From the NCBI RefSeq assembly GCF_900090235.1, contig NZ_LT607750.1, forward strand, positions 5,571,001 to 5,635,000: a stretch of 64,000 nt of DNA. Reading direction: 5' to 3'. Each line of letters starts with the position of its first letter. Position 1 is the stretch's first letter. Positions 27,526-37,909 of the stretch are shown piece by piece. The position numbers were made by a program, and so were the translations under genes. A model generated the notes under the pieces. That model was given only the letters and a program-made list of their open reading frames with translations. It had not been told where the DNA came from and searched no databases. The stretch comes from Micromonospora echinaurantiaca (lineage in GTDB: Bacteria > Actinomycetota > Actinomycetes > Mycobacteriales > Micromonosporaceae).

Positions 27526-28605
27526 TCAGGGCAGCAGCTTGGCGTACGCCGGCTTGATCACCTCGTCGATGATCCGCAGCCGCTGGTCGAACGGGATGAA
27601 CGCGCTCTTCATCGCGTTGATGGTGAACCACTGCAACTCGCGCCAGCCGTAGCCGAACGCCTCCACCAGCAGGGCCATCTCGCGGGACATCGAGGTGCCG
27701 CTCATCAGCCGGTTGTCGGTGTTCACGGTGACCCGGAAGCGCAGGTCCCGCAGCAGCCCGATGGGGTGCTCGGCGATCGACGGGGCGGCCCCGGTCTGTA
27801 CGTTCGAGGACGGGCACAACTCCAGCGGGATCCGCTTGTCCCGCACGTACGCGGCCAGCCGGCCGAGCGTCGGCTCCGGGCCTGGGGTGATGTCGTCCAC
27901 GATCCGCACCCCGTGGCCGAGCCGGTCGGCCCCGCACCACTGGATCGCCTGCCAGATCGACGGCAGCCCGAACGCCTCGCCAGCGTGGATGGTGAAGTGG
28001 AAGTTCTCCCGCTGGAGGTACTCGAAGGCGTCCAGGTGCCGGGTGGGTGGGAAGCCCGCCTCGGCGCCGGCGATGTCGAAGCCGACCACCCCGGCGTCCC
28101 GGTGCCGCACGGCGAGCTCGGCGATCTCCTGCGAGCGGGCCGCGTGCCGCATCGCGGTGAGCAGCGTGCCGACCCGGATCGGCGTGCCCGCCTCGGCGGC
28201 CAGCGCGCTGCCCTCGGCGAAGCCGGCCAGCACCGCCTCGACCACCTCGTCCAGGGTCAGGTCCCGCTCCAGGTGCTGCTCCGGGGCGAACCGCACCTCG
28301 GCGTAGACCACCCCGTCGGTCGCCAGGTCGAGCGCGCACTCCCGGGCCACCCGGCGCAGCGCCGGGGCGGTCTGCATCACGGCGACGGTGTGCGCGAAGG
28401 TCTCCAGGTAGCGCTCCAGCGAGCCCGAGTCGGCCGCCTCGACGAACCAGCGGCCGAGCGCCTCGGGATCGGTGTTGGGCAGCTCGTGACCGACCTCGGC
28501 GGCCAACTCGACGATCGTCGCCGGCCGCAGGCCGCCATCGAGGTGGTCGTGCAGCAGCGCCTTGGGAACCTTGACGATGTCCTCGTACCGGATTGTCGCG
28601 ACCAT
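27526..28605 (-). CDS. add: Adenosine deaminase
   Basis: Converts adenosine and deoxyadenosine to inosine forms. The 359-residue protein shows the metal ligands [10 protein letters not shown], the substrate loop [24 protein letters not shown] and the catalytic [11 protein letters not shown] segment; the last is often NTDDP, so Asn-Arg here is a mild departure also seen in actinobacterial enzymes. The ATG is preceded by unremarkable sequence. The stop is shared tail-to-tail with the kinase gene (TGATCA at 27523-27528). Confidence 0.95.
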   Translation of the reverse strand: MVATIRYEDIVKVPKALLHDHLDGGLRPATIVELAAEVGHELPNTDPEALGRWFVEAADSGSLERYLETFAHTVAVMQTAPALRRVARECALDLATDGVVYAEVRFAPEQHLERDLTLDEVVEAVLAGFAEGSALAAEAGTPIRVGTLLTAMRHAARSQEIAELAVRHRDAGVVGFDIAGAEAGFPPTRHLDAFEYLQRENFHFTIHAGEAFGLPSIWQAIQWCGADRLGHGVRIVDDITPGPEPTLGRLAAYVRDKRIPLELCPSSNVQTGAAPSIAEHPIGLLRDLRFRVTVNTDNRLMSGTSMSREMALLVEAFGYGWRELQWFTINAMKSAFIPFDQRLRIIDEVIKPAYAKLLP

Positions 28606-28664
28606 GCTCAGACCCTAGTCGGCCGCGCCGGATCGGCCGACGGGACCGGCACGGACCGGCGACG

Positions 28665-28699
28665 GATGTGGCCCCCGCCGGTACGGCGGGGGCGACATC
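28665..28699 (-). terminator. Hairpin after the oxidoreductase operon
   Basis: The arms 28665-28679 and 28685-28699 match at 14 of 15 positions around a GGTAC loop. It lies downstream of the minus-strand oxidoreductase gene ending at 28781 and before the add start, so it should separate the two transcripts. Confidence 0.7.
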
Positions 28700-28780
28700 C
28701 GCGGCCGTTCCGGCCGGGACGCCCCGCGTCGCCCCGCCGGAGCCGCCGGCATGGCCCGGCCGGCACCGGCCCGGCGCCGG

Positions 28781-30367
<1,587 letters not shown>

Positions 30368-30377
<10 letters not shown>

Positions 30378-30416
30378 GTCACTCACTCTAGGAGCTGGTT
30401 GATGACATGTCAACCA
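30368..30416. promoter_or_regulatory. Paired MarR operators in the divergent promoter
   Basis: TGGTTGACATGTCA (30368-30381) and its exact reverse complement (30403-30416) flank the gap. Each contains the perfect palindrome TGACATGTCA, with centres 31 bp apart (about three helical turns). TTGACA boxes lie in both arms. On the minus strand one is followed 18 bases later by TAGAGT, giving a good promoter for the membrane protein gene. A bound MarR dimer pair would shut both directions. Confidence 0.75.
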
Positions 30417-30417
30417 G

Positions 30418-30909
30418 ATGGCTACGATGGCCGACATGGAGCAACCACGCTGGCTCAGTGAGCAGGAACAGCGCGCCTGGCGGGGCTACAACCAGATGCG
30501 CCGCCTGCTCACCCTCGAACTGGCCCGCGAGCTGATGCGCGACGCGGGGCTGTCCGAGCCCGACTACGACGTCCTCTCCGACCTCTCCGAGACGCCCGAC
30601 CAGCGCCTGCGGCTCAGCGAACTGGCCGACCGGATGCTCTGGTCGCGCAGCCGGCTCTCCCATCACCTGACCCGGATGCAGCAGCGCGGCCTGGTCACCC
30701 GCGAGGAGTGCGCGACGGACGGGCGCGGCGCGATCGTCGTGCTCACCGCCGAGGGCCGGCGGGCGATCGAGGCCGCCGCACCCGGCCACGTGGCGGCCGT
30801 CCGGCGGCACCTGGTGGATCTGCTCACCCCCGACGAGATCGCCGCGCTCGACGCGCTCACCCACCGCGTCGTCGACCACCTGACCAGCCTCGACCGGCCA
30901 CGCGGCTGA
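30418..30909 (+). CDS. MarR-family transcriptional regulator
   Basis: A winged-helix MarR repressor, 163 residues from the first ATG (ATGs at 30427 and 30436 are alternatives, the last giving MEQPRWLSEQEQRAW). LRLSELADRMLWSRSRLSHHLTRMQQRGLV is the DNA-recognition region and TDGRGAIVVLTAEGRRAI the wing. No Shine-Dalgarno is visible for any of these starts. It is divergent from the YczE-like operon and almost certainly its regulator through the paired palindromes. Confidence 0.9.
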   Translation: MATMADMEQPRWLSEQEQRAWRGYNQMRRLLTLELARELMRDAGLSEPDYDVLSDLSETPDQRLRLSELADRMLWSRSRLSHHLTRMQQRGLVTREECATDGRGAIVVLTAEGRRAIEAAAPGHVAAVRRHLVDLLTPDEIAALDALTHRVVDHLTSLDRPRG

Positions 30910-31209
30910 GCCGGGGTGGTGCGGGCCCGGCCGGGCCGACGACGGGGTCCGGCCGACCGCCGCCGACGACGCCACGGCGATGCCGACCCGGTGCGCCTGG
31001 GCTGGCCGGCGGCTGGCGGCTCGCCGCCCTCGACGGCCGGGTCCGGATCCACTCGCCGCCCTGAGGGCCTACGGTGGTCGACGTGGAACTGCCGTGCGAC
31101 CAGAGAAGGCGGTCAGCGGGCAACCCAATCGCCGGCCGGCTCAGCCCGTGCGACCGACGGAACGGCCACCGCCGGGTACGCGCGGTGCTGACCTACCTGG
31201 ACGCCTGAC
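30910..31209. other. 300-base gap with no supported gene
   Basis: Between marR and the RlmA-like gene. It contains a self-complementary GGCCCGGCCGGGCC (30924-30937) just after marR, possibly part of a terminator. Otherwise I see no gene, promoter motif or repeat that I can defend. Confidence 0.4.
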
Positions 31210-32088
31210 GTGGACGCCCGCATCGTCGACCGGTTGCGCTGCCCGGTCTGCGGCGAACCGCTCGCCGAGGCGACCGCCGGCACCGCCCGCGCGCTGCGCT
31301 GCCCGCGCCGGCACAGCTTCGATGTCGCCCGGCAGGGTTACGTGAACCTGCTCGCCGGGCGCGCCCCGCACGCCGGGGACACCGCCGAGATGGTGGCCGC
31401 CCGGGCCGACTTCCTGGCCGCCGGGCACTACGACGTCATCTCCGCCGCCCTCGCCGAGGCGGCGACCGAGGCGGTGGCCCGGGTCGCGGCGGCGCCGGAC
31501 GCCGGGGCGTACCCCCTGGTGGTGGACGCGGGGGCGGGCACCGGCCGGTACCTCGCAGCGGTGCTGGCGGCGCTGCCGGACGCCGTCGGCCTGGCCCTGG
31601 ACGTCTCGAAGCCGGCGCTGCGCCGGGCGGCCCGGGCCCACCAGCGCGCCGCCGCGGCGCTCGCCGACACCTGGCAGCGGCTGCCGCTGGCCGACGCCTC
31701 GACCGCGGTGCTGCTGAACGTCTTCGCGCCGCGCAACGGCGCGGAGTTCCACCGGGTCCTCGACCCGGCCGGGGCGCTGCTGGTGGTCACCCCGGCCGGC
31801 GACCATCTCGCCGAGCTGGTCGGCGCGCTCGACCTGCTCCGGGTCGACCCGGCCAAGTCCGACCGGGTGGCGGAGAGCCTCGGCGGCCGGTTCACCCCGG
31901 ACGGCGGGACCGCGCTGCGCCGGGAGCTGGCGCTGACCGGTCCGGAGGTGGCGACGCTGGTCGGCATGGGACCGAGCGCCTGGCACACCGACCCGGCCGG
32001 CCTCGCCGCCCGGGTGGCCGCGCTGCCGGAACCGGTCCGGGTGACCGTGTCGGTCCGGCTGACCGTCTGGCGCCCGACCCCCGGCTGA
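31210..32088 (+). CDS. 23S rRNA (guanine-N1)-methyltransferase, RlmA type
   Basis: A 292-residue SAM-dependent methyltransferase. The N-terminal zinc ribbon has C11, C14, C31 and H35 (RCPVC and RCPRRHSF), then the family hallmark GYVNLLAGR and GDTAEMVAARADFL. SAM motif I is VVDAGAGTGRYL, and LNVFAPRNGAEFHRVL follows. RlmA enzymes methylate G745 or G748 of 23S rRNA, and the RlmAII branch (TlrB) can contribute to macrolide tolerance. Which branch this is cannot be decided here. The start is GTG, and the gene stands alone. Confidence 0.9.
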   Translation: MDARIVDRLRCPVCGEPLAEATAGTARALRCPRRHSFDVARQGYVNLLAGRAPHAGDTAEMVAARADFLAAGHYDVISAALAEAATEAVARVAAAPDAGAYPLVVDAGAGTGRYLAAVLAALPDAVGLALDVSKPALRRAARAHQRAAAALADTWQRLPLADASTAVLLNVFAPRNGAEFHRVLDPAGALLVVTPAGDHLAELVGALDLLRVDPAKSDRVAESLGGRFTPDGGTALRRELALTGPEVATLVGMGPSAWHTDPAGLAARVAALPEPVRVTVSVRLTVWRPTPG

Positions 32089-32185
32089 CCCCTGACCCAC
32101 CCCTCCCGGCACCGCGCCGGCCCGACCCGCCGACGCCGCGCCAACCCGACCGACACCGTGCCGGCGGGCGACAGCTGCCGACCGG

Positions 32186-32866
32186 TCAGGTGGAGAGGTC
32201 GACCTCTTCCCAGCCCGGAGGCTCGTCGTGGTAGGGGCCGCGCAGGATCACCGCCCACTCCAGCGCCCAGCGCCGCTGCCCGATCGCGTTGGCGTCCACC
32301 AGGCCCGGCGGCTTCCGGCCGGCCCGCTGCACCTCCAGGTACGCCCAGTCCAGGCAGTAGTGCAGGTCGAGCAGGGCCGCCGCGTCGGCGGGATGCTGCG
32401 GCGCGGCCAGGATCCGCGAGCGCCACTGCCCGAAGGTCTCGCCACCGGGGATGTACGGCATCCGCTCCACCAGCCGCTCGTCCACCGGCACCGTCGGGTC
32501 GAGCTGCTTGGTCAGCCCGAGCACCCAGGCCAGCGCGAAGAGCGCGTCGTGGTGCAGCACGAACGAGCGGTGGTCGCCCCGGCCGCCGGTGACGAACTGC
32601 CATTCCGGCGGGGTGACCATCTCGACCAGGTGCGAGGCGAGCAGCCAGCTCATCGCCGCCTGCGGCGGCATCCCGAAGCAGCGCGCCAGGATCAGGTGCA
32701 GCACCGCGATGCGCGCCTCGATCTCGGCCGTCGGGCGTAGCTCGATCTGGTCGCCGGGCTCCCAGACCAGCGGGAACTGCGGCGGAGGCAACGGCAGGCG
32801 CAGCCGGGACAGCTCGTCCAGGCTGGCCTCGCGCACCTCTCGGGGGTCGGGGGCAGCAACGATCAC
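32186..32866 (-). CDS. DUF4272-type protein
   Basis: A 226-residue cytoplasmic protein. The C-terminal part has LLDLHYCLDWAYLEVQ followed by GQRRWALEWAV and a final WEEVDLST, the typical pattern of DUF4272. The function of the family is unknown. The GTG start lies next to an A-rich GGCCGAAAATTCC leader without a clear ribosome site. It converges on the RlmA-like gene. Confidence 0.75.
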   Translation of the reverse strand: MIVAAPDPREVREASLDELSRLRLPLPPPQFPLVWEPGDQIELRPTAEIEARIAVLHLILARCFGMPPQAAMSWLLASHLVEMVTPPEWQFVTGGRGDHRSFVLHHDALFALAWVLGLTKQLDPTVPVDERLVERMPYIPGGETFGQWRSRILAAPQHPADAAALLDLHYCLDWAYLEVQRAGRKPPGLVDANAIGQRRWALEWAVILRGPYHDEPPGWEEVDLST

Positions 32867-32973
32867 GGCCGAAAATTCCTGTCTGCTCGCGACGGCTCAG
32901 CGCCGGTGTTCCCCCCTGGCCTGGGAGAATAGCGCTCCCAGGTGACCAGCACCATGCCGGCCGGCGAGCCTGC

Positions 32974-34254
32974 TCAGCCGATCCGCTCGATCACCAGCGG
33001 AGTCGCGGCCGGGGGGTTCGGCGAGATGCGCACCGCCCGCTCCGCCTCCGCCAGCGCCGCCGGGATCCGCCCGGCGTGCTCGGCGCGCAGCTCGTAGAGC
33101 GGCTCGCCGGCCCGTACCGGGTCACCCGGGCGCTTGTGCAGCAGCACTCCGGCCGGCACGCTGACCGGGTCCTCCTTGCGGGCCCGGCCGGCGCCGAGCC
33201 GCCAGGCGGCCACCCCCATGGCGTACGCGTCGACGGCCGCGACGAAGCCGTCCGCCTCCGCGCGGACCACCTCGACCTCGTTCGCGGTCGGCATCGGCGC
33301 GTCCGGGTCGCCACCCTGGGCGCGGACCATCGCCCGCCAGGCGTCCATCGCCCGGCCGTCGCGCAGCGCGGCCGCCGGGTCGGCGCCGGGCAGGCCGGCC
33401 GCGTCGAGCATCTCCCGGGCCAGCGCCAGGGTCAGCTCGACCACGTCGGCGGGGCCGCCACCGGCCAGCACCTCGACCGACTCGGTCACCTCCAGCGCGT
33501 TGCCGATCGCCAGGCCGAGCGGGGTGGACATGTCGGTGAGCAGGGCGACGGTACGCACCCCGTGCGCCCCGCCCAGCTCCACCATGGTCCGGGCCAGCTC
33601 GCGGGCGTCGTCGACCGACTTCATGAACGCGCCGGAGCCGACCTTGACGTCGAGCACCAGCGCGCCGGTGCCCTCGGCGATCTTCTTGCTCATGATCGAG
33701 CTGGCGATCAGCGGGATCGCCTCGACAGTGCCGGTCACGTCGCGCAGCGCGTACAGCTTGCGGTCGGCGGGGGCGAGCCCCTCGCCGGCCGCGCAGATCA
33801 CCGCGCCCACGTCGCGCAGCTGGGCGATGAACTCGTCGTTGGTCAGCGCGGCCCGCCAGCCCGGGATCGACTCCAGCTTGTCCAGGGTGCCGCCGGTGTG
33901 CCCGAGGCCGCGCCCGCTGAGCTGCGGTACGGCCGCGCCGCACGACGCGACCAGCGGGGTGAGCGGAAGGGTGATCTTGTCGCCGACGCCGCCGGTGGAG
34001 TGCTTGTCGACGGTCGGCCGGTCCACCGCGGAGAGGTCGAGCCGCTCTCCGCTGGCGATCATCGCGGCCGTCCACCGGGCGATCTCGGCCGGGGTCATGC
34101 CGCGCAGCAGGATCGCCATGGCCAGCGCCGACATCTGCTCGTCGGCGACCAGCCCCCGGGTGTACGCGTCCACCACCCAGTCGATCTGCCCGTCCGACAA
34201 CACCCCGCCATCCCGCTTGGTCCGAATGACGTCAACCGCGGTAAAAGCACTCAC
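32974..34254 (-). CDS. deoA: Thymidine phosphorylase
   Basis: Phosphorolyses thymidine and deoxyuridine to the base and deoxyribose 1-phosphate. From GTG at 34254 the protein has 426 residues: VSAFTAVDVIRTKRDG, the phosphate-binding KHSTGGVGDKITLPL, RGLGHTGGTLDKLESIPG, and ALVLDVKVGSGAFMKS. The C-terminal PYNP-type domain is intact. The open frame extends upstream into a tandem repeat, but the chosen start gives the family N-terminus and has AAGG upstream. It follows cdd on the same strand after a strong hairpin, so it may have its own promoter. Confidence 0.95.
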   Translation of the reverse strand: MSAFTAVDVIRTKRDGGVLSDGQIDWVVDAYTRGLVADEQMSALAMAILLRGMTPAEIARWTAAMIASGERLDLSAVDRPTVDKHSTGGVGDKITLPLTPLVASCGAAVPQLSGRGLGHTGGTLDKLESIPGWRAALTNDEFIAQLRDVGAVICAAGEGLAPADRKLYALRDVTGTVEAIPLIASSIMSKKIAEGTGALVLDVKVGSGAFMKSVDDARELARTMVELGGAHGVRTVALLTDMSTPLGLAIGNALEVTESVEVLAGGGPADVVELTLALAREMLDAAGLPGADPAAALRDGRAMDAWRAMVRAQGGDPDAPMPTANEVEVVRAEADGFVAAVDAYAMGVAAWRLGAGRARKEDPVSVPAGVLLHKRPGDPVRAGEPLYELRAEHAGRIPAALAEAERAVRISPNPPAATPLVIERIG

Positions 34255-34284
34255 CTTGAAGTTCCTATCAGTCTTTACGCGAGC

Positions 34285-34388
34285 GGCCGGCGAACCCCAG
34301 CCGATGAGGACGGACGTTTCACCGTGAGTGGGGCCGACCACGGCCGGCAAACCCCAACCGGTAAGGGCGGACGTCTCGCCGTGAGCGG
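34285..34388 (-). repeat. Two imperfect 47-bp direct repeats upstream of deoA
   Basis: Copies 34285-34331 and 34342-34388 start GGCCGGC and end CCGTGAG plus three bases, with a 57-base period. By eye all differences between them are transitions. They lie 31 bases upstream of the deoA start. This could be a duplicated dispersed repeat or a leader element. Confidence 0.65.
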
Positions 34389-34409
34389 TCCGCGGCGCAT
34401 GAGCACGAC

Positions 34410-34483
34410 GGGCCGGGGCCGACCGCGCCCGGCGGAGGGATCAAGCCTGACCGCCCGGAGCCGGGCGTGGTCGGCCCCGGCCC
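34410..34483 (-). terminator. Large 24-bp hairpin between cdd and deoA
   Basis: The arms 34410-34433 and 34460-34483 match at 23 of 24 positions, the exception being a G-U-type pair. The 26-base loop can pair further through GGCGG and CCGCC. It lies 70 bases past the cdd stop and is a candidate terminator or transcript-processing point for the transporter-cdd operon. Confidence 0.7.
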
Positions 34484-34552
34484 TGAAGCCCAGCCCGCCA
34501 ACGAGCCCGGACCGACCCCCAAGCTCAGCCACCTGGGACCGGACAACCAGGC

Positions 34553-35260
34553 TCACGCACCGGACCAACGAACCGGGATCTCCAGCGGCGGCTCACCCTC
34601 ACCCGCCCAGAAGATGGTCCCTGCCGCGTCCACCACCACCACGCGCGGCGTCCGGGCCAATCCCCAGGTGATCGCCTCCGCCGGGTCGTCCCAGCTCGGG
34701 CCCTCCTCCAGCACCCCGGTCTCGGCGCCCGCGTCGGTCCCGGCGGACCGCTCCCAGTACGCCGTCCAGACCTGCTGGCCGGCGGAAAGGTCCGGGTGGA
34801 CGAAGACGCTGCCGCGGCCCCGCCAGGCGGCCAACCGCTCCGGCACGACCGGCACCGGCGTCTCGCCGGTGACGGCCTCCAGGTCCTCCACGCCGAACGC
34901 GTGCGGCAGCAGTTCGGCCATCCGCAGCGGCCGGCCCTTCGCCTCGATCAGGCACTCCGGGCCGCCGTTCTCCCAGAGCAGCTGCCGGCACCGGCCGCAC
35001 GGCATGAGCGGCTCGCCGGTGGCGTCGACGCAGGACAGCGCGACGATCCGGCCGCCGCCGGTGGCGTGCAGGGAGGAGACCACCCCGCATTCGGCGCAGA
35101 GCACCACCCCGTACGCGGCGTTCTCCACGTTGCAGCCGACCACCACCCGGCCGTCGTCGACCAGGGCGGCCGCCCCGACCGGGAACTTCGAGTACGGGAC
35201 GTACGCGTGCCGCATCACCTCGGTGGCGGCGGCCCGCAGCCCCTCCCAGTCGATCTCCAT
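34553..35260 (-). CDS. cdd: Cytidine deaminase with a C-terminal extension
   Basis: Deaminates cytidine and deoxycytidine. Residues 1-130 are a normal CDA with CNVENAAYG (43-51), the catalytic CAE (55-57) and the zinc motif PCGRCRQ (87-93). About 100 further residues follow (GSVFVHPDLSAGQQVW through IPVRW) that ordinary CDAs of about 130 residues lack. I do not recognise this extension. It sits 13 bases downstream of the nucleoside permease gene, so uptake and deamination are co-expressed. Confidence 0.92.
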   Translation of the reverse strand: MEIDWEGLRAAATEVMRHAYVPYSKFPVGAAALVDDGRVVVGCNVENAAYGVVLCAECGVVSSLHATGGGRIVALSCVDATGEPLMPCGRCRQLLWENGGPECLIEAKGRPLRMAELLPHAFGVEDLEAVTGETPVPVVPERLAAWRGRGSVFVHPDLSAGQQVWTAYWERSAGTDAGAETGVLEEGPSWDDPAEAITWGLARTPRVVVVDAAGTIFWAGEGEPPLEIPVRWSGA

Positions 35261-35272
35261 GGTGCGCTCCCG

Positions 35273-36553
35273 TCAGCCCTTGATGTACGGCTTGCCGTCC
35301 GCGGCCGGCGCCCGGACCCGACCGACCAGGCCGGCCACTGCCAGGATCGTCGCCAGGTAGGGCAGCATGGCCAGGAACTGGCTCGGGATCACGCTGTTGA
35401 TCGCGCCGAGGTAGGTGCCGAGCTGGTCGGCGAAGCCGAAGAAGAGCGCCGCGAGCAGCGCACCGGTCGGGCTCCACCGGCCGAAGATCAGCGCGGCCAG
35501 GGCGATGAAGCCCTTGCCGCCGATCATGTTCTTGGTGAACGAGTAGAGCGCCAGCGTGTAGGAGGCGCCGCCGATGCCGGCCACCACCCCGGCGAGCAGC
35601 ACGTTGCGGTAGCGCAGCCCGAGCACCCGCACACCCAGGGTGTCGGCCGCGGTCGGGTGCTCGCCGACCGCCCGGGTACGCAGCCCCCAGCGGGTGCGGA
35701 ACAGCGCGATGTGGATCACCAGCACCAGCAGCAGGCCGAGGTAGAGGAAGATGTTGCCGCGGAACAGCGCCGGGCCGAGCACCGGGATGTCCTTGAGCAG
35801 CGGGATCTCCCAGTTGGAGAACCGCGGCGCGCTGTTGTACCGCTGCGCGTTGGTCTGCATCAGCCGCTCGTAGAGGAAGCCGGTGATGCCGACCGCGAGC
35901 AGGTTCAGCACGATGCCCATGACGACCTGGTCGACCAGGTAGCGGATGGCGAAGATGGCCAGCAGCAGCGAGATGAAGGCGCCGCCGATCGCCGCCGCGA
36001 CCAGGCCCACCCAGACGCTGCCGGAGATGCTGCCGAAGAGCGCGCCGCTGAAGGCGCCCATCAGCAGCTGGCCCTCGATCGCCACGTTGACCACGCCGGA
36101 GCGCTCACAGAGCACGCCGGCGAGCGCGCCGAAGATCAGCGGCAGGGCCAGCACGAACGTGCCGCGCACCATGTTCACCAGCGGCATGAAGTTCTGCCCG
36201 GCGGGAGCCGCGGAGACCTGCCAGCAGAGGAAGGAGAGCACGAAGCCGACCAGCCCGATGCCGAGCACCAGGGTGAACCAGCGCTTCGGCAGCCCGGCGA
36301 GCATCGCCGCGCCGGCGGCGATCGCGACCACGCCGAAGAGGATCGCGCCGACCGTGCCGTTGATCTTCAACGCGGCGCCGGCGGCGTCCTCGCTCAACGT
36401 GAAGCGGGCCGGCTGGTCGGTGGCGAGCGCGCCGAAGAGCACCGCGCTGATCAGGCCGAGGCCGAGCAGGGTCAGGCCGACCTTGCGGGTACGGGTCCAG
36501 AAGCCCTCGTCGACCGGGGCGACCGCGATGTCGGGGACAGCCATGGTGGACAT
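35273..36553 (-). CDS. Nucleoside ABC transporter permease (second permease)
   Basis: A 426-residue inner-membrane permease of the branched-type/BMP nucleoside uptake class, with about ten hydrophobic segments. Typical features are GALAGVLCERSGVVNVAIEGQLLMGAF, the RTRAVGEHPTAADTLGVRV cytoplasmic loop that contacts the ATPase, and GKGFIALAALIFGRWSPTGAL. It starts three bases after the first permease ends and leads into cdd. With the BMP lipoprotein and ATPase it should import nucleosides; the precise set is not readable. Confidence 0.92.
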   Translation of the reverse strand: MSTMAVPDIAVAPVDEGFWTRTRKVGLTLLGLGLISAVLFGALATDQPARFTLSEDAAGAALKINGTVGAILFGVVAIAAGAAMLAGLPKRWFTLVLGIGLVGFVLSFLCWQVSAAPAGQNFMPLVNMVRGTFVLALPLIFGALAGVLCERSGVVNVAIEGQLLMGAFSGALFGSISGSVWVGLVAAAIGGAFISLLLAIFAIRYLVDQVVMGIVLNLLAVGITGFLYERLMQTNAQRYNSAPRFSNWEIPLLKDIPVLGPALFRGNIFLYLGLLLVLVIHIALFRTRWGLRTRAVGEHPTAADTLGVRVLGLRYRNVLLAGVVAGIGGASYTLALYSFTKNMIGGKGFIALAALIFGRWSPTGALLAALFFGFADQLGTYLGAINSVIPSQFLAMLPYLATILAVAGLVGRVRAPAADGKPYIKG

Positions 36554-36556
36554 GAG

Positions 36557-37909
36557 TTACCAGCCCTTCGCCAGGCTCGTCTGCAACCGGGCGGCGCGCG
36601 CGGCCCGGAGCTGGAAGATCGCCTTCACCAGGGCCGGCGCGGCGATGAAGATGACGATCAGCGCCTGGAGCACGGTGACCAGCTCCAGCGAGATCCCCGA
36701 GTAGGACTGCATCCGGTTGCCGCCGGCCTGGAGCGCGCCGAAGAGCAGCGCGGCCAGCGCCACGCCCCACGGCTTCACCCGGCCGAGCAGCGCCACCAGG
36801 ATGCCGTCGAAGCCGATCTGCGCGACCACCAGCGGGGTCAGCGCGCTGGCGGTGGAGCCGAGCACCATGTTCGAGCCACCGAGGCCGGCCAGGATCCCGG
36901 AGAAAACCATGATCAGCACGTACGTCCGGGTGACGCTGATGCCGGCGGTCCGCGCGGCGTCCGGGTTGGCGCCCACCGCGCGCAGCTCGAAGCCGAGCGT
37001 GGAGCGGTTGAGCAGCCAGGCGACCGCCCAGGTGGCCAGCACCGCCACCAGGATGCCGGCGTGCACCCGCAGGTTGTCACCGAGCAGCCGGGGCAGCTGG
37101 GCGGAGGCGTCCACCGGCCGGCTGATCGCGTCGGTCCGGTTCGGGTCCTGCACGCCGTTCTGCACGATCAGCCAGGTCAGGAAGTACGTGGCGATGTAGT
37201 TGAGCATGATCGTGTTGATCACCTCGTGGGCACCGGCCTTGGCCTTCAGGATGCCCGGGATGAAGCCCCAGATCGCCCCGCCGAGGGCGCCGGCGAGCAC
37301 CGCGACCAGCACGTGCAGGCCGGGCGGCAGCGGCAGCAGGAAGCCGGCCAGCGCGGCCAGGATGACGCCGATGGTGGCCTGGCCCTGGGCGCCGATGTTG
37401 AACAGGCCGCCCCGGAAGGCCAGCGCGACCGAGAGCCCGGTGAAGACCAGCGGCGCGGTGTAGGTGAGCGTCTCGGAGATCGGCGCGAGGACCGCCTCCC
37501 AGCCGTTGCTGCCGTTCAGCCAACCGGAGAACGCCTCCGGGTCGAAGACGGCGCCCTTGAACAGGTTGGCGTACGCCTCGCTGACCAGCGTCCAGCTGGC
37601 GTTGATCGCATCCGACGGCCGGGCGGTGATGTAGCTGTAGGTGGCCAGCACGTCCGGATCCGAGACGATGATCAGGACCGCGCCGACGAGCATCGCGAGT
37701 ACCAGCGACAGCAGGGTCACCGTGAAGGTGTTGGCGGCCCAGAGGTTGTCCAGGAACAGCCGGCCCAGTGACGGCCGGCCCCCGTCGCCCGGCTGCTTCG
37801 GCGTGGTCGCCGTCTCGGCCTGCTCGGTGTTGCCGAGCGCGGTCTGCGCGGCCTGCGCCTCGGTCGCCGGCTCCTTGTCCGGGGAGCCGGAGGGATCTGC
37901 GTTCGTCAT
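36557..37909 (-). CDS. Nucleoside ABC transporter permease (first permease)
   Basis: A 450-residue permease. A 50-residue Ala/Thr-rich cytoplasmic leader precedes about nine membrane segments, with [20 protein letters not shown] and the [19 protein letters not shown]ase-contact loop, both standard for this family. The ATG overlaps the ATPase stop (ATGA), so it is coupled to it. It pairs with the permease just downstream to form the heteromeric channel. Confidence 0.92.
   Translation of the reverse strand: MTNADPSGSPDKEPATEAQAAQTALGNTEQAETATTPKQPGDGGRPSLGRLFLDNLWAANTFTVTLLSLVLAMLVGAVLIIVSDPDVLATYSYITARPSDAINASWTLVSEAYANLFKGAVFDPEAFSGWLNGSNGWEAVLAPISETLTYTAPLVFTGLSVALAFRGGLFNIGAQGQATIGVILAALAGFLLPLPPGLHVLVAVLAGALGGAIWGFIPGILKAKAGAHEVINTIMLNYIATYFLTWLIVQNGVQDPNRTDAISRPVDASAQLPRLLGDNLRVHAGILVAVLATWAVAWLLNRSTLGFELRAVGANPDAARTAGISVTRTYVLIMVFSGILAGLGGSNMVLGSTASALTPLVVAQIGFDGILVALLGRVKPWGVALAALLFGALQAGGNRMQSYSGISLELVTVLQALIVIFIAAPALVKAIFQLRAARAARLQTSLAKGW

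Noticed and set aside
34796..37771. A 991-codon plus-strand open frame opposite cdd and the two permease genes
   Set aside because: It is another GC-driven shadow with repetitive His/Gln/Asp/Arg composition and no recognisable motif.
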